A program made the position numbers and the translations under genes. A DNA stretch of 63,270 bases from Brevundimonas sp. (lineage in GTDB: Bacteria; Pseudomonadota; Alphaproteobacteria; Caulobacterales; Caulobacteraceae): positions 1 through 63,270 of the forward strand of contig NZ_JAIYCP010000021.1 in assembly GCF_027487935.1 (NCBI RefSeq), read 5' to 3'. The notes beneath the pieces are model-generated. The model did no database searches. It was not told the DNA's origin and was given only the letters and a program-made list of their open reading frames with translations. Shown piece by piece: positions 1-9,496 of this stretch; the stretch's first letter is position 1, and each line of letters begins with the position of its first letter.

Positions 1-205
1 CAACGGACACGACGGGACCGTGCGGTTGCCGCGTGTGTCGATCCTTCCCGGCAACGAAACGAGACAAGGGCGGCTTTGCCGCCGATCCTCCCTTCGACGA
101 AAAATCGAGCCTGAAGGAAGCGATCCGCGATGGTGCCACCGTCTCGATCCCGTCGTGTCCGTTGTGACCGCGTTGTGCTCGTTGTGATGAACCCTTGTCG
201 CTGGA
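1..205. repeat. dispersed inverted repeat, left part cut by window edge
   Basis: Bases 1-18 (CAACGGACACGACGGGAC) are the inverted complement of about 148-164, giving a 17-base match. The right arm continues to about 194 with units of the type CACAAMGGA read on the minus strand, then the GGTTCATC end motif. The interior carries a perfect GGCGGC-TTT-GCCGCC hairpin near 71-86. A second copy of the same arms lies at 13857-14066. The left arm continues outside the window. No gene is seen here; gamma-glutamyltransferase ends at 237. Confidence 0.75.
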
Positions 206-236
206 GGCCCATGCGTCAACTGGAGCGCCGATTGCT

Positions 237-2018
237 CTAGTCCCGGGGCCCTGTTCTGGCCACACCCTCACGGCGGTCGTCGGCGCCGCCGTCCCAGGCC
301 CAGCCGTCCGGGCCCTGACGCCAGAGTCCGCCGTGCAGGCCCGAGGTTTCGCTGTCATTGGGCCTCAGGGTCACGCCGCGCGCCGCCAGGCCCGCCCGCA
401 GGGCTTCGGAGAATCGCTCCGTATCCGCGCCAAAACCGTCACCCCGCGCCACCAGATTGGGCAGGTTGAACGCTGTCTGGACCGGCAGGCCCCAGTCCAG
501 CACGGCGATCAGGGCCCGGGCGTTATAGGCCAGGATAGACGGCCCGCCCGGCGAACCCAGGGCACCGACCAGCCGCCCTTCACGATCGAAAATCAGAACG
601 GGCGACATGGAGGATCGCGGCCGCTTGCCCGCCGCCACGGCATTGGCCGCCGGCGCGCCGTCGGCCCGCAGCGGGGCAAGTGAGAAGTCCGTCAGCTCAT
701 TGTTGAGAAAGAAGCCCGCCGCCATCCGGCCCGAGCCGAACACGCTCTCGATCGTCGTGGTCATGCTGACCGCATTGCCCGCTGCGTCGACGATGACAAA
801 ATGCGAGGTGCCCGCCGGCTCCCGGGTGGCATCCGGCCCGACAAACGCCCCCCCGGGCGGTGTCCCGGCGGTGGCCGCGCCCGTAAGGCCCGGTGCCAGG
901 GCCGCGCGGGCCGCCGTATAGTCCGGGTCCAGCAGCCCCTGCACCGGTACGCCCACAAAGGCCGGATCGGCGACATGGCGGTCACGGTCGGCGTACATCA
1001 GGCGTTGCAGCTGGGCGAAGGCGGTCCAGGCCTCGGCGCTGTCCGGACCCAGGGCGATGTCCGGCGTCCGCTCGGCCATGGCCAGCAGCTGCAGCACCGC
1101 CACCCCGCTGGAGGGCGGCGGCGGGACGCAGATCACATAGATCCGGTAGGGCCGGCACAGGGCCCCCCGCTCGATCGGCTCATAGGCGGCAATGTCCTCG
1201 ACCGTCAGGGTGCCGGGGCGCGGCTCCTCCGCCACCGTGGCGGCGATCTCGCGCGCGATCCGGCCATTATAGAAGACCTCGGCCCCGCCCGCCGCCAGCT
1301 CGGCCACGGTCCGGGCATAGGCCGGATTTCTCAGAACATCGCCCGCGACATAGCGCTCGCCGTCGGCGCGGGTGAAATAGGCATTGGCCCATCGCGTCCG
1401 CGCCTGCCCCCGCGTCGCGGCGATGAAACCGGCCAGCCGCGGACTGACCACAAAGCCGTCACGCGCCAGCCGCTCCGCATCGCCGAACAGGGCGCTCCAG
1501 GGCAGGCGGCCATGCGCCGCCTGGGCCTTGGCCAGCATGGCCACGGCCCCGGGCGCGCCGGTCGACCGACCGCTCAGGATCGCGTCGCCGATCCCCAGCG
1601 GCCGGCCGTTCTCGAAGAACAGTTCGGGTGTCGCGGTCGAGGGCGCGGTTTCACGGCCGTCATAGCTTGTGACCTCGCCGGTACCGGCGTCGAAAACCAT
1701 CATGAAGGCCCCGCCGCCGAGGCCGGATGACTGCGGCTCGACCAGACCCAGCACTGCCTGCACCGCCACCGCCGCATCGACCGCCGAGCCGCCCTCGCGC
1801 AAGACCTTCAATCCGGCCTCGACCGCGAGCGGATTGGCCGCCGACACAAACGGCCCACGCGCCATCGGGGGCTGGACCGCGCCGGGCGAGGGGGTCACCG
1901 CGCGCCCGGCGGACGCCCAGGGGGTCGTCAGGCCGCCCGCACATCCGGCCAGACCCAGCGCCAGGGCGACAACAGCGACCGTGACGGCGCGCAGCGGCCG
2001 GTGCGGGAAAAGGATCAT
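237..2018 (-). CDS. ggt: gamma-glutamyltransferase (glutathione hydrolase), lipoprotein form
   Basis: A 593-residue Ntn-hydrolase that cleaves the gamma-glutamyl bond of glutathione and related compounds in the periplasm. The N-terminus has a hydrophobic segment ending in a lipobox (LAGC, about residues 22-25), so the protein is probably a lipid-anchored exported enzyme. The large subunit begins with the family segment around GLGGGAFMMVFDAG. The autocatalytic nucleophile threonine is in the GTSHFVIVDAAGNAVSMT stretch, followed by the small-subunit motifs SVFGSGRM and PRSSMSPVL. Length and motif order are normal for the family. The ATG start at 2018 gives the complete signal peptide. It is transcribed away from the tRNA gene at 2209. 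No partner operon gene is seen. Confidence 0.93.
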   Translation of the reverse strand: MILFPHRPLRAVTVAVVALALGLAGCAGGLTTPWASAGRAVTPSPGAVQPPMARGPFVSAANPLAVEAGLKVLREGGSAVDAAVAVQAVLGLVEPQSSGLGGGAFMMVFDAGTGEVTSYDGRETAPSTATPELFFENGRPLGIGDAILSGRSTGAPGAVAMLAKAQAAHGRLPWSALFGDAERLARDGFVVSPRLAGFIAATRGQARTRWANAYFTRADGERYVAGDVLRNPAYARTVAELAAGGAEVFYNGRIAREIAATVAEEPRPGTLTVEDIAAYEPIERGALCRPYRIYVICVPPPPSSGVAVLQLLAMAERTPDIALGPDSAEAWTAFAQLQRLMYADRDRHVADPAFVGVPVQGLLDPDYTAARAALAPGLTGAATAGTPPGGAFVGPDATREPAGTSHFVIVDAAGNAVSMTTTIESVFGSGRMAAGFFLNNELTDFSLAPLRADGAPAANAVAAGKRPRSSMSPVLIFDREGRLVGALGSPGGPSILAYNARALIAVLDWGLPVQTAFNLPNLVARGDGFGADTERFSEALRAGLAARGVTLRPNDSETSGLHGGLWRQGPDGWAWDGGADDRREGVARTGPRD

Positions 2019-2153
2019 GGCGGACTCATCCGGAGAAGGCAGAAGCGGGAAGTCACCGCACCTTGGCCCGCCACCCGCGAGAACGAAACCCCTGCCGTTT
2101 CGCAGCGCCCGGGCCTTGCCGGACGGCAGGACCGAAAACCCGCCCGACAGCCC

Positions 2154-2182
2154 TTGCCCCCTGCCCCCGCCTCCGCTAGATA
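2154..2182 (+). promoter_or_regulatory. housekeeping sigma promoter for tRNA-Arg
   Basis: A -35 box TTGCCC (2154-2159) lies 17 bases before a -10 box TAGATA (2177-2182), which sits in the context GCTAGATAC. This resembles the Caulobacter sigma-73 -10 consensus GCTANAWC as I remember it. Transcription would begin about 20 bases upstream of the mature tRNA end. Confidence 0.6.
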
Positions 2183-2208
2183 CCCGCCCTCGCCGTTCGC
2201 GGCCAAGC

Positions 2209-2285
2209 GCGCCCGTAGCTCAGCTGGATAGAGCATCAGACTACGAATCTGAGGGTCGGACGTTCGAATCGTTCCGGGCGCGCCA
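2209..2285 (+). tRNA. tRNA-Arg (anticodon ACG)
   Basis: The acceptor stem GCGCCCG (2209-2215) pairs with CGGGCGC (2275-2281), followed by discriminator G and an encoded CCA (2283-2285). The D-arm contains AGCTCAGCTGGATAGAGC. The anticodon stem CAGA-CTACGAA-TCTG presents ACG, read after A-to-I editing as CGU/CGC/CGA. The T-loop is TTCGAATC. A T-run follows directly and may terminate transcription. Confidence 0.97.
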
Positions 2286-2339
2286 TTTTCTCCCCTGAAA
2301 CCGTCCAGCCGACGCGCACCCTGCGGGTGCCGAACCGGC

Positions 2340-4589
2340 TCAGAAGGTAAGGCGGGCTTCTGCGGCCAGGTGGTACTCGCCGTAACCGGTCAGGTCCGCG
2401 CCGCCGCGCAGGCGGGCAGACCAGGTCTGGCCGTCCTCGAGCGTATAGCTGGCTTCGATGAGGACGGGCCGGCCCGTAACCTCGGCCAGCGAGGACCGGC
2501 GGGAGACGATTTCGGTTTCGAGGCCGTCTGCGGTCGGCGCCCTGTAGTTCAGGTCCAGGTGCCCTGAAACGGCCTGGGGCGCGGCGCGCAGCGCCATGGC
2601 GAGACTTTCCCGCAGCGCGGCCTTGCCCGGGCCGGTCCGGGAGATGCGGGCACCGATCTCGCCCGAAACAAGGACGCTGTCGGAGAAACCGATCGGCCCG
2701 CGCGACTCCGGCGCACCGATCGCGGTGGTCTCGGCAGCGCCATAGACCTCCCAGGCACCAAAGGTGCGACTGGCGGCCAGGCCGACACTGTTGAGCACGA
2801 ACGGCGCATCGAAGCTCGAGAGATCGGATGCAAGATCATAGTAGCCATGGCGCTGGACCATGCTTGTCAGGCTGAGGCCGACAATCGTGCGGCTGTCGGG
2901 TCGGGCCCAGTAGCCCAGGCCGACCGTGGAATGCCGCATGGGGGAACGGTCCATCTCCATGCGTTGCTCGAAGTCCGTCGCGCCCGGCCGGACGACCAGT
3001 CGATGGCCGTCGTCCTCGCTGATTCCGGGGCTCGCGCCGAGCGACGTCGCGCCGAACACCACCAGCCGGCCGCCACTGTTCATCGGCAGGCTCACACCGG
3101 TCAGCGCCGACCGGCCGAGCAGATCCGAGGAGGCAAAGAAGCTCAGGGGCCTCAGCCCCGGGTCCGAGGCGAAGTCCGAGCGGGTCTCGGTGGCGCCGGT
3201 GAGACGCAGGGCCACGACCGCGCCGCCCATGGGCGCGTCCATGCCTGCGCGGAGGGTCCTGTCCATCGCAAACCGCCCGGATCCGGCCGCGGCACGAGGC
3301 CCGAAGCCGACGTAGGCGACCGGAGCCGACGGCCCCGCGAAGAAGTTCGGTGCCCAGCCGTCCTGCCCGCCCATGTCGATCGCCGAAGCGCTGACCGTTC
3401 CCGGATCCCGCGCGGCCGCCCTGACCGAGAAATTGCTGACCTCGTTGAGGGCGTAGTCACGACCGTAGGCGTCAAACGCCGTCACATCGGACAGCGAACC
3501 GGCGGCTTTTCCCATGACCGGGGCGACGGTCAGCGACGCTCCCGAAACAACCACTGCCTGGCCGTTCGGCGCGATGATGGCCGTGGTTCCCGCGTTCTGG
3601 AACGCCCTTTCGACGTTCAGCAGCCCCCGGCCGTAGACGGGGTCGACACCCCTTGCCCCGATGTCCGTGGCGGAGTTCAACAGAATGTCGGCAACCGTGG
3701 CGGGTCTGGCCTTCAAGGCCGGCCACCGGCCTTCCAGCAGCGCCGCCGCCCCCGCCACGATCGGGGTCGCCATGCTGGTTCCGGACATAAAGCCGTAGCT
3801 GTTGCCGGGCAGGTTTGCGTAGATCATCTCGCCGGGTGCAACGAGGAAACGGTATTTCCATTTCATGTTCTCGGCACAGGCGGTGGCGCCGCCGGCCAAC
3901 AGGCAGCCCTCGCCGGGACGATTGGAAAAGGTCGAGATTGTTCCCGCCAGATTCACGCTGCCGACCAGAAGCAAACGGGACAGCGCGGTCCTCGCGTCTG
4001 CGGCGGCCACGGGGATCATCTCATTGCCGAAGGTGGCACCGTCGTTGCCCGCGGCCTTGACGAAGAGCATGCCCGAGAGCGGGGTGCTGGCCATCGTCCG
4101 GATTTCCGAGGCGCTCAGGCACAGGGCCATGCGGGCGCAGCCGAAGCTCATGCTGGCGATACTGGCCTTGCGGTTGGCCGCGTCGATCCAGGCGCTGGTC
4201 AGGCCGCTCCCGCCGGCGATATAGCCCCGGTTGTCAAACACCGCATAGTTCAGGATTGAAGAGCCGGTGGCCGTGCCAAATCGGGCACCGGCGATCGTTC
4301 CGGACGTGTGCGTTCCATGGTCGCTGTAGGACGAATAGATGCCGTTGCTGAAGAGCAGGTTGCTGCAGCGACCGGCAAGGTCTGCAAACCGGCAATCGGC
4401 CCGCCCGTCGTAGACACCGACAATGACACCGGCTCCGCCCTTGGCGCTGTTCACGAGGGCGGGCGTCAACCGGATCAGCGCCCATTCCGCCGCATTGGGA
4501 TTGGTCGACGGGAACACCGTCTGACCCAAGGCTGACGCCGGAGCGGCGAGAGCGACCGAAAACAACGCCGCTACAACAGCTTTTTTCAT
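2340..4589 (-). CDS. subtilisin-like (S8) autotransporter serine protease
   Basis: A type Va autotransporter of 749 residues: signal peptide (about 1-20), subtilase passenger, linker and C-terminal outer-membrane beta-barrel. The catalytic triad is visible as Asp61 (GVYDGR), His91 (SDHGTHTSG) and Ser272 (SGTSMATP), with the oxyanion Asn182 (AAGND). The barrel covers roughly the last 270 residues and ends in the aromatic terminal signature RLTF, recognised by the BAM complex. GTG at 4592 and ATG at 4589 are adjacent possible starts; ATG 4589 is preferred, with GAGGGG upstream. The substrate is unknown. The upstream region is far more AT-rich than the rest of the window, which may indicate a regulated or acquired gene. 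Confidence 0.9.
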   Translation of the reverse strand: MKKAVVAALFSVALAAPASALGQTVFPSTNPNAAEWALIRLTPALVNSAKGGAGVIVGVYDGRADCRFADLAGRCSNLLFSNGIYSSYSDHGTHTSGTIAGARFGTATGSSILNYAVFDNRGYIAGGSGLTSAWIDAANRKASIASMSFGCARMALCLSASEIRTMASTPLSGMLFVKAAGNDGATFGNEMIPVAAADARTALSRLLLVGSVNLAGTISTFSNRPGEGCLLAGGATACAENMKWKYRFLVAPGEMIYANLPGNSYGFMSGTSMATPIVAGAAALLEGRWPALKARPATVADILLNSATDIGARGVDPVYGRGLLNVERAFQNAGTTAIIAPNGQAVVVSGASLTVAPVMGKAAGSLSDVTAFDAYGRDYALNEVSNFSVRAAARDPGTVSASAIDMGGQDGWAPNFFAGPSAPVAYVGFGPRAAAGSGRFAMDRTLRAGMDAPMGGAVVALRLTGATETRSDFASDPGLRPLSFFASSDLLGRSALTGVSLPMNSGGRLVVFGATSLGASPGISEDDGHRLVVRPGATDFEQRMEMDRSPMRHSTVGLGYWARPDSRTIVGLSLTSMVQRHGYYDLASDLSSFDAPFVLNSVGLAASRTFGAWEVYGAAETTAIGAPESRGPIGFSDSVLVSGEIGARISRTGPGKAALRESLAMALRAAPQAVSGHLDLNYRAPTADGLETEIVSRRSSLAEVTGRPVLIEASYTLEDGQTWSARLRGGADLTGYGEYHLAAEARLTF

Positions 4590-4882
4590 CACCCGGGCCC
4601 CTCGCCTGCTTGAACAGACGGGAGATTTACAAGATCATGATTTTCGAGCCGTTGCTGAATACAGTTAAATCGACAATCTCTTAATCTGTTTCATATCGAT
4701 ACAAGTTAACCTTTATGTTTTTAGGTATAGATAGAAACCAGAAAACCGGGAACGCATCGCTCCGGCCGATTTCAACATGAACCCAGCCATACGTTATTCG
4801 GCGGCCGGTTGCGGCTGATCCCGGAACGCGGGGATCTCCGCGCCCCGAACTTACCCACGACCGGCGGGAACAGCAGGCTGTG
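4590..4882. promoter_or_regulatory. AT-rich region upstream of the autotransporter
   Basis: About 290 bases without a gene. The part at 4630-4745 is strikingly AT-rich for this genome. It contains several TTAA tetramers, including AAGTTAACCTT near 4705, resembling CtrA half-sites (TTAA(C)), though no pair has the canonical 7-base spacing. It probably holds the promoter of the minus-strand autotransporter. The right part (4750-4880) is the 3' flank of the SbtA permease and has no clear terminator. Confidence 0.4.
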
Positions 4883-5857
4883 TCACGCCCAGAACCAGAC
4901 TGCAGCCGCGGTGTAGAGGGCGATTCCGACGGTGAGGTTGAACGGGAAGGTGATCGCCAGGGACGCCGTCACAAACACGCCGGTGTCCGCCTCGGGTGCC
5001 GCCAGCCGCATGGCAGCGGGCACCGCGATATAGGAGGCCGAACCCGCGAGTATGGTCAGAAGCGCGGCATTGCCGACGTCCAGTCCGGCGAGCCGGGCAA
5101 GCCCCAGCGCCACGGCGGCCGAGAGCATCGGAAACCCCAGGGCGAAAGCGATGACGCCGGGCGACAGTTTGCGGCCGCCCTCCATAAGCCGGCGCGCGGC
5201 GATCAGGCCGATGTCGAGCAGGAAGAAGCACAGCGCCCCTTGGAACAACGGCCCCACAAAAAGCTCCAGCTTGGCCATACCGGCGTTGCCGGAAACCAGG
5301 CCGACCAGGAAGCTGCCCAGCAACATGACCATGGCAGCACCGACGAAGACCTCCTTCAGAATGGTACGCCGGCGTCCGGGCTCGCCCCGACCGGCGCCAT
5401 TGAGCAGGAGCAGGGCCGTCAGGATGGCAGGGGTCTCCATCAGGGCAAGCACAGCCGCCATATAGCCGCCGGCCGGCAGGCCCACGGCCTCGAGATGCTG
5501 CTGGCCGGCGGCAAAGGTCACCACGGAAACAGATCCGTAGGTGGCCGCCAGGGCGCAGAGGGTCGAACGATCCAGTCGGGATGTGCGCTTCAGGATGATG
5601 AAGGCGACCAGCGGCATCAGGGCGCTGAGCGCGATACCGATGACACCCGCTGCGATGAAATCCCCGTTCAGTCCGGCGGCACGGGCCTCCACCCCGCCTT
5701 TGAAGCCGATGCAGAACATCAGATAGAGCGACAAGGCCTTGGCGACCGGCTCGGGAATGGTGAGGTCCGAGCGCGCGAACGCCGCCGCTGCCCCGATGAA
5801 GAAGAACAGAATGGCCGGCGACGTCAGAAGCGCCAGGGCGGAGGAAAAGTCGGGCAT
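4883..5857 (-). CDS. sbtA: SbtA-family sodium-dependent bicarbonate permease
   Basis: A 324-residue inner-membrane protein with about ten hydrophobic segments in an inverted-repeat arrangement typical of the SbtA (formerly DUF897) family. Recognisable stretches are SPAILFFFIGAAAAFARSDL at the N-terminus, LYLMFCIGFKGG and the second-half counterpart ILAGSASYIAVPAAMRLAAP. In cyanobacteria the family imports bicarbonate with sodium. In a heterotroph it may supply bicarbonate to carboxylases; that role is inference. It is divergent from a LysR regulator whose gene begins 97 bases away, a classic regulator-target arrangement. No clear Shine-Dalgarno is seen before the ATG. No SbtB-like PII partner is adjacent. 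Confidence 0.85.
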   Translation of the reverse strand: MPDFSSALALLTSPAILFFFIGAAAAFARSDLTIPEPVAKALSLYLMFCIGFKGGVEARAAGLNGDFIAAGVIGIALSALMPLVAFIILKRTSRLDRSTLCALAATYGSVSVVTFAAGQQHLEAVGLPAGGYMAAVLALMETPAILTALLLLNGAGRGEPGRRRTILKEVFVGAAMVMLLGSFLVGLVSGNAGMAKLELFVGPLFQGALCFFLLDIGLIAARRLMEGGRKLSPGVIAFALGFPMLSAAVALGLARLAGLDVGNAALLTILAGSASYIAVPAAMRLAAPEADTGVFVTASLAITFPFNLTVGIALYTAAAVWFWA

Positions 5858-5954
5858 GGGTCAACCGGTCAGATGAGGGTCGGTCCGAATGACCTCGACC
5901 GGCGTCGGCATCCAGTTTATTGGTGTGATGCTGGCTATAACGGATGTTAATGCA
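5858..5954. promoter_or_regulatory. divergent sbtA-lysR control region
   Basis: This 97-base gap contains an imperfect inverted repeat, GTTTAT (5915-5920) and ATAAC (5937-5941) around a 16-base centre. An outer pair CATCC (5909-5913) and GGATG (5942-5946) is nested around it. It is the likely LysR-type operator and holds both promoters. The match is weak and the assignment rests mostly on position. Confidence 0.35.
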
Positions 5955-6824
5955 ATGGCCGATCGGCTGGTCAACCTGGACATCGATCTGCTGCGGGCTT
6001 TCGTAACGGTCGTCGAAACAGGCAGCTTTACCCGCACCGCGGCCTTGCTCGGCCGGAGCCAGCCCGCCGTCAGCCTGCAGATCCGCCGGCTGGAGGATCA
6101 ACTGCGATCCCCCTTGCTGGATCGCGGTGGCAAGGGGGTCGGCCTCACCACAGAGGGCGCCGCGCTGTTACCTCAAGCCCGCCGGTTGATGCGGCTGAAT
6201 GATGAGATCATCTCGACGCTCGGGGACGGAGACCTGGAGGGGGAGGTCCGTTTCGGGGCGCCGGAGGACATCGCAACCATGCATCTGCCCCGGATCCTCG
6301 GGGCGTTTGCGCGCCGGCATCCGCGCATCAAACTGTCGGTGACCTGCGACTATACCGCCAACCTGCTCGACCAGATGTCGCGGGGCATGCTGGATCTGGC
6401 ACTGATCAAGCGAGAGCCCGTCGGGCCCGAACTGGGCGTCCGGGTCTGGAGCGAACGGCTGGTCTGGGTGGCGCTCGACGCCTCGATCATTGAGGCATCG
6501 CCGCTGCCGCTGATCATTGCGCCGGCCCCGGACATCTATCGCAAGCGGGCCCTCGGCGCGCTCACGGAGGCCGGCATAGGGTTCCGCGCGTCCTTCACCT
6601 CGCCGAGCCTCGCCGGCCAGATGGCAGCCCTGCGCGCCGGCCTCGGAGTCGGCGTGCTTCCCGCCGCCATGGCTCCCCGCGACCTTGCGGTGCTGGCGAG
6701 AGGGCTGCCGATGCTGGCCGACAGCGAGATCGCCCTGATGTCCGCCCGGGGCGCGGGAGGGCCGGCCGCGCTTCTGGCGCAGGAGGTGCTGCGGGCACTG
6801 GAAAGAGGACCGATCCCTGCCTGA
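5955..6824 (+). CDS. LysR-family transcriptional regulator
   Basis: A 289-residue protein with an N-terminal winged helix-turn-helix (about 5-65; LRAFVTVVETGSFTRTA and GRSQPAVSLQIRRLE) and a C-terminal periplasmic-binding-protein-like effector domain. It probably senses a metabolite and controls the divergent sbtA permease. ATG 5955 is chosen because the conserved helix-turn-helix begins a few residues later. A longer frame starts at 5889 but lies inside the control region and adds an unconserved tail. No good ribosome-binding site distinguishes the starts. Confidence 0.88.
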   Translation: MADRLVNLDIDLLRAFVTVVETGSFTRTAALLGRSQPAVSLQIRRLEDQLRSPLLDRGGKGVGLTTEGAALLPQARRLMRLNDEIISTLGDGDLEGEVRFGAPEDIATMHLPRILGAFARRHPRIKLSVTCDYTANLLDQMSRGMLDLALIKREPVGPELGVRVWSERLVWVALDASIIEASPLPLIIAPAPDIYRKRALGALTEAGIGFRASFTSPSLAGQMAALRAGLGVGVLPAAMAPRDLAVLARGLPMLADSEIALMSARGAGGPAALLAQEVLRALERGPIPA

Positions 6825-6901
6825 TCGGAGCCTGCGGCCGTTGTCGCCAGTCCTGATGGGCGGCGTTGACCCTGCTGAACGACCCCGGCTTACGTCCCGG
6901 G

Positions 6902-9421
6902 TCAGGCAGCCCGGACTTCGGATTCCGGTGCGCTCGAGGCCAGGACCTGTGTGATCCCGTCGAACAAGGTCGCCATGGTGACCGGCTTGGCGAGGTGACC
7001 GTCGGACCCCGCCTTGCGGCCCGCCTCGATATGTTCGGGCATGGCGTTGGCGGTCAGCATCAGCAGCGGCGTGCGGCCCCAGCCAAGCTCCCTCTCGAGG
7101 GCCCGTATCTCGGCCGTGGCGGTCAGTCCGTCCATCACCGGCATCTGCATGTCCATGAGGACCAGGTCGAAACCTCCACCCCGGAAGGCCTCGAGCGCCT
7201 CGCTCCCATCCGCGACGCCGACAAGTTCGGCGCTGGTCCCCGCCAGCAGAATCTCGACGACCTTGCGGTTGGCGGGATGATCGTCCGCCAACAGAATCCG
7301 GAGCGGTACAGTGGACTCCTCGTATTGCGGGACCGGCACCTCGCCGGACTGGCCGGCGTCGACCTGCGGCAAGGGTATCTCGAACCAGAACCGGGAGCCG
7401 ACACCCGGCTGACTCACACAGTCCAGACTGCCCCCCATCAGGTCGGCCAGATCGCGTGAGATCGTCAGGCCAAGGCCGGTGCCGCCAAAGCGGCGCGTGA
7501 TGGAGCCGTCTGCCTGATGGAAGCGACCGAAAATCCGGTCCCTCTGATCCGGCTCGAAGCCCACGCCCGTATCTGTGACGGTGAACCGAACGTGGTCGTC
7601 AGCACCATCCTCGATGTTCAGCCTGACCTCACCCGCTGCCGTGAATTTCAGCGCATTGCTGACCAGATTGGTCAGGATCTGGCGGACACGCACCACGTCG
7701 CCATGGACCAGCCGCTCTGCTTCCGGGCGAATGCCGATCGTCAGTGCGACGCCCTTCTCCTCGGCCATCGGTCGCCACAGGGCGGCGGTCTCGCGCACGA
7801 CATCCGCCAGATGGAACGGTGCCGGCTCAATCGTGATCTGGCCGGACTCGATCTTGGCGGTGTCGAGGATGTCCGACAGCAGGCGTTCGAGCGTATCACT
7901 GGAGGCGCGGACGATATCGACCATCTCGCGTTCGCGCGGACCCAGCTCACTTCGGGCCAGGGCGTCGGCCATGGCAACCACCCCGTTCAGGGGGGTGCGG
8001 ATTTCGTGGCTCATATTGGCGAGGAAGTCGCTCTTGGACCGGCTGGCTTCCTCGGCGGCCTGACGGGCCAGGCGCAGGTGCACGGCCGAGCGCCACTGCC
8101 AGACGAGCAGGCCTGCGGCAGTCAGGAAGAAGACCCCGGCGATGCCGACCATCCATCGCTGGGAATTGATGATGTCCTTCTGCAGCCGCGTATTGGTCCG
8201 TGCCGTATCGAGCTGACGTCGACGTTCCGCCAGTTGCTCCTGCATATCGCCCGTCACCTGACCGATACCGGCGCTGAACCGGCGGGCGATCTGCACCTCC
8301 TGTGCCTTGTGATAGGCCTCCAGACGCTGGAAGGCATCGCGGGTCCGGCCCTCGGCGAACAGCAGGGCGGCCTCCACCCTCGGAACCTCCGAAAAGCCAT
8401 TCTCGCGGAAAAGGCCGGCAGCCTCACGACGCCGGATCTCTGCGAGATCTCGTCGGGCGAGGCCGAGCTGGCCGGTCCGGGCGTAGGCGAGCGCCCGGGA
8501 TGGCAACATCTGGGGCGCAAGGAATTCGGCTTCGCCGAGGTCGGCCCCGTAAGGCGACAGACAGTCCAGGACACCCTGCGAGTCACCGCCACCGTCGGCC
8601 ACCATGGCGCACAGGTTGGCGTCATAGACCATCAGGCTTCCCAATCCCGCCCGCCGCGACAGCCGGTGATGAGCGGCGTAAAGCCGGGTCGCGAGTTCCT
8701 GATCACCGACCTGAACGGACAGACGCGTCAGGTTGTAGAGGGCGTCGAAATCGGGGCGTGGATAGGCGGGGTTGGAGAGGTCGATCTCGAAGCGGCGGAA
8801 GGCTGCGGTCGCCCCCTCGATGTCATTCAGGTCCATCAGGGCCAGGCCGGTGACTTCCCAGAGCCCGGCGCGGGCCGTGTCAGCATAGGGGGCCTTGTCG
8901 GGAATCAGGGCGTCCGCCGCGCTCAGCAGGCGCAGCGCCTCGCCGATACGGTCGCGGTCCATCAGCGCAAGCGCACTGAGGCGCTTGGCATGTGCCTTGA
9001 CGAACCAGTCCGTCGAGGTGCGGGCGATCTGGTCGATCTCGACCGCGGCAGCCGTATCGCCGCTGTCGTAACGGATGGACAGGGCGTTCAGCCGGGCGAT
9101 TGCCTGGTACCGCTGGTCCCGACGCTCCAGGGCTTCGGCAGCCAGGCGGTTGTTCCAGACCTCGGCCCGTTCGAAATCGCCCTGGTTCAGGCTGATCCAC
9201 ATCACATGGTAGAGCCGGTTCAGCCCTTCGCGACCCGGCACGGACATGGCGGCCTCGCCGAAGGCCTCAAGGGCGGGGAAGCTTGTCGCGGCGGCGCGTT
9301 CCTCCACGCGCCGGGCCAGCTCGATGCGGCTCTCGCGGGATTGGGTCGCGGCCTCGGCTCCGGTCGGGATACCGAGACCGAAGAGCAAGACGACAACGAG
9401 CGCAAATCTTATGACGGGCAT
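6902..9421 (-). CDS. membrane hybrid histidine kinase with response-regulator domain
   Basis: An 839-residue sensor. A signal peptide (about 1-25) precedes a long periplasmic helical region with TPR-like repeats (about 30-400). One transmembrane helix (about 424-442) leads to a cytoplasmic HisKA domain with phospho-acceptor His472 (MSHEIRTP). A HATPase domain with G-rich motifs (DTGVGFEPDQRDRIF, GGTGLGLTISRDL) follows, then a receiver domain (about 707-830) with Asp757 (LVLMDMQMPVMDG) and Lys812. The order is that of hybrid kinases which pass phosphate to a separate phosphotransfer protein. No partner is adjacent. It is divergent from the DNA methyltransferase gene. The signal is unknown. Confidence 0.92.
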   Translation of the reverse strand: MPVIRFALVVVLLFGLGIPTGAEAATQSRESRIELARRVEERAAATSFPALEAFGEAAMSVPGREGLNRLYHVMWISLNQGDFERAEVWNNRLAAEALERRDQRYQAIARLNALSIRYDSGDTAAAVEIDQIARTSTDWFVKAHAKRLSALALMDRDRIGEALRLLSAADALIPDKAPYADTARAGLWEVTGLALMDLNDIEGATAAFRRFEIDLSNPAYPRPDFDALYNLTRLSVQVGDQELATRLYAAHHRLSRRAGLGSLMVYDANLCAMVADGGGDSQGVLDCLSPYGADLGEAEFLAPQMLPSRALAYARTGQLGLARRDLAEIRRREAAGLFRENGFSEVPRVEAALLFAEGRTRDAFQRLEAYHKAQEVQIARRFSAGIGQVTGDMQEQLAERRRQLDTARTNTRLQKDIINSQRWMVGIAGVFFLTAAGLLVWQWRSAVHLRLARQAAEEASRSKSDFLANMSHEIRTPLNGVVAMADALARSELGPREREMVDIVRASSDTLERLLSDILDTAKIESGQITIEPAPFHLADVVRETAALWRPMAEEKGVALTIGIRPEAERLVHGDVVRVRQILTNLVSNALKFTAAGEVRLNIEDGADDHVRFTVTDTGVGFEPDQRDRIFGRFHQADGSITRRFGGTGLGLTISRDLADLMGGSLDCVSQPGVGSRFWFEIPLPQVDAGQSGEVPVPQYEESTVPLRILLADDHPANRKVVEILLAGTSAELVGVADGSEALEAFRGGGFDLVLMDMQMPVMDGLTATAEIRALERELGWGRTPLLMLTANAMPEHIEAGRKAGSDGHLAKPVTMATLFDGITQVLASSAPESEVRAA

Positions 9422-9496
9422 GCCGGTTCCGTGCTGACCGGAAACCCTCGCACGCCGACCCTTTCATAAGCTTTAGCGGCACCGGATTTTTCCTGG

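Noticed and set aside
801..1730. Long open frame opposite ggt (309 codons)
   Set aside because: It lies antisense to a clear enzyme; high GC makes long antisense frames common. It has no recognised motif.
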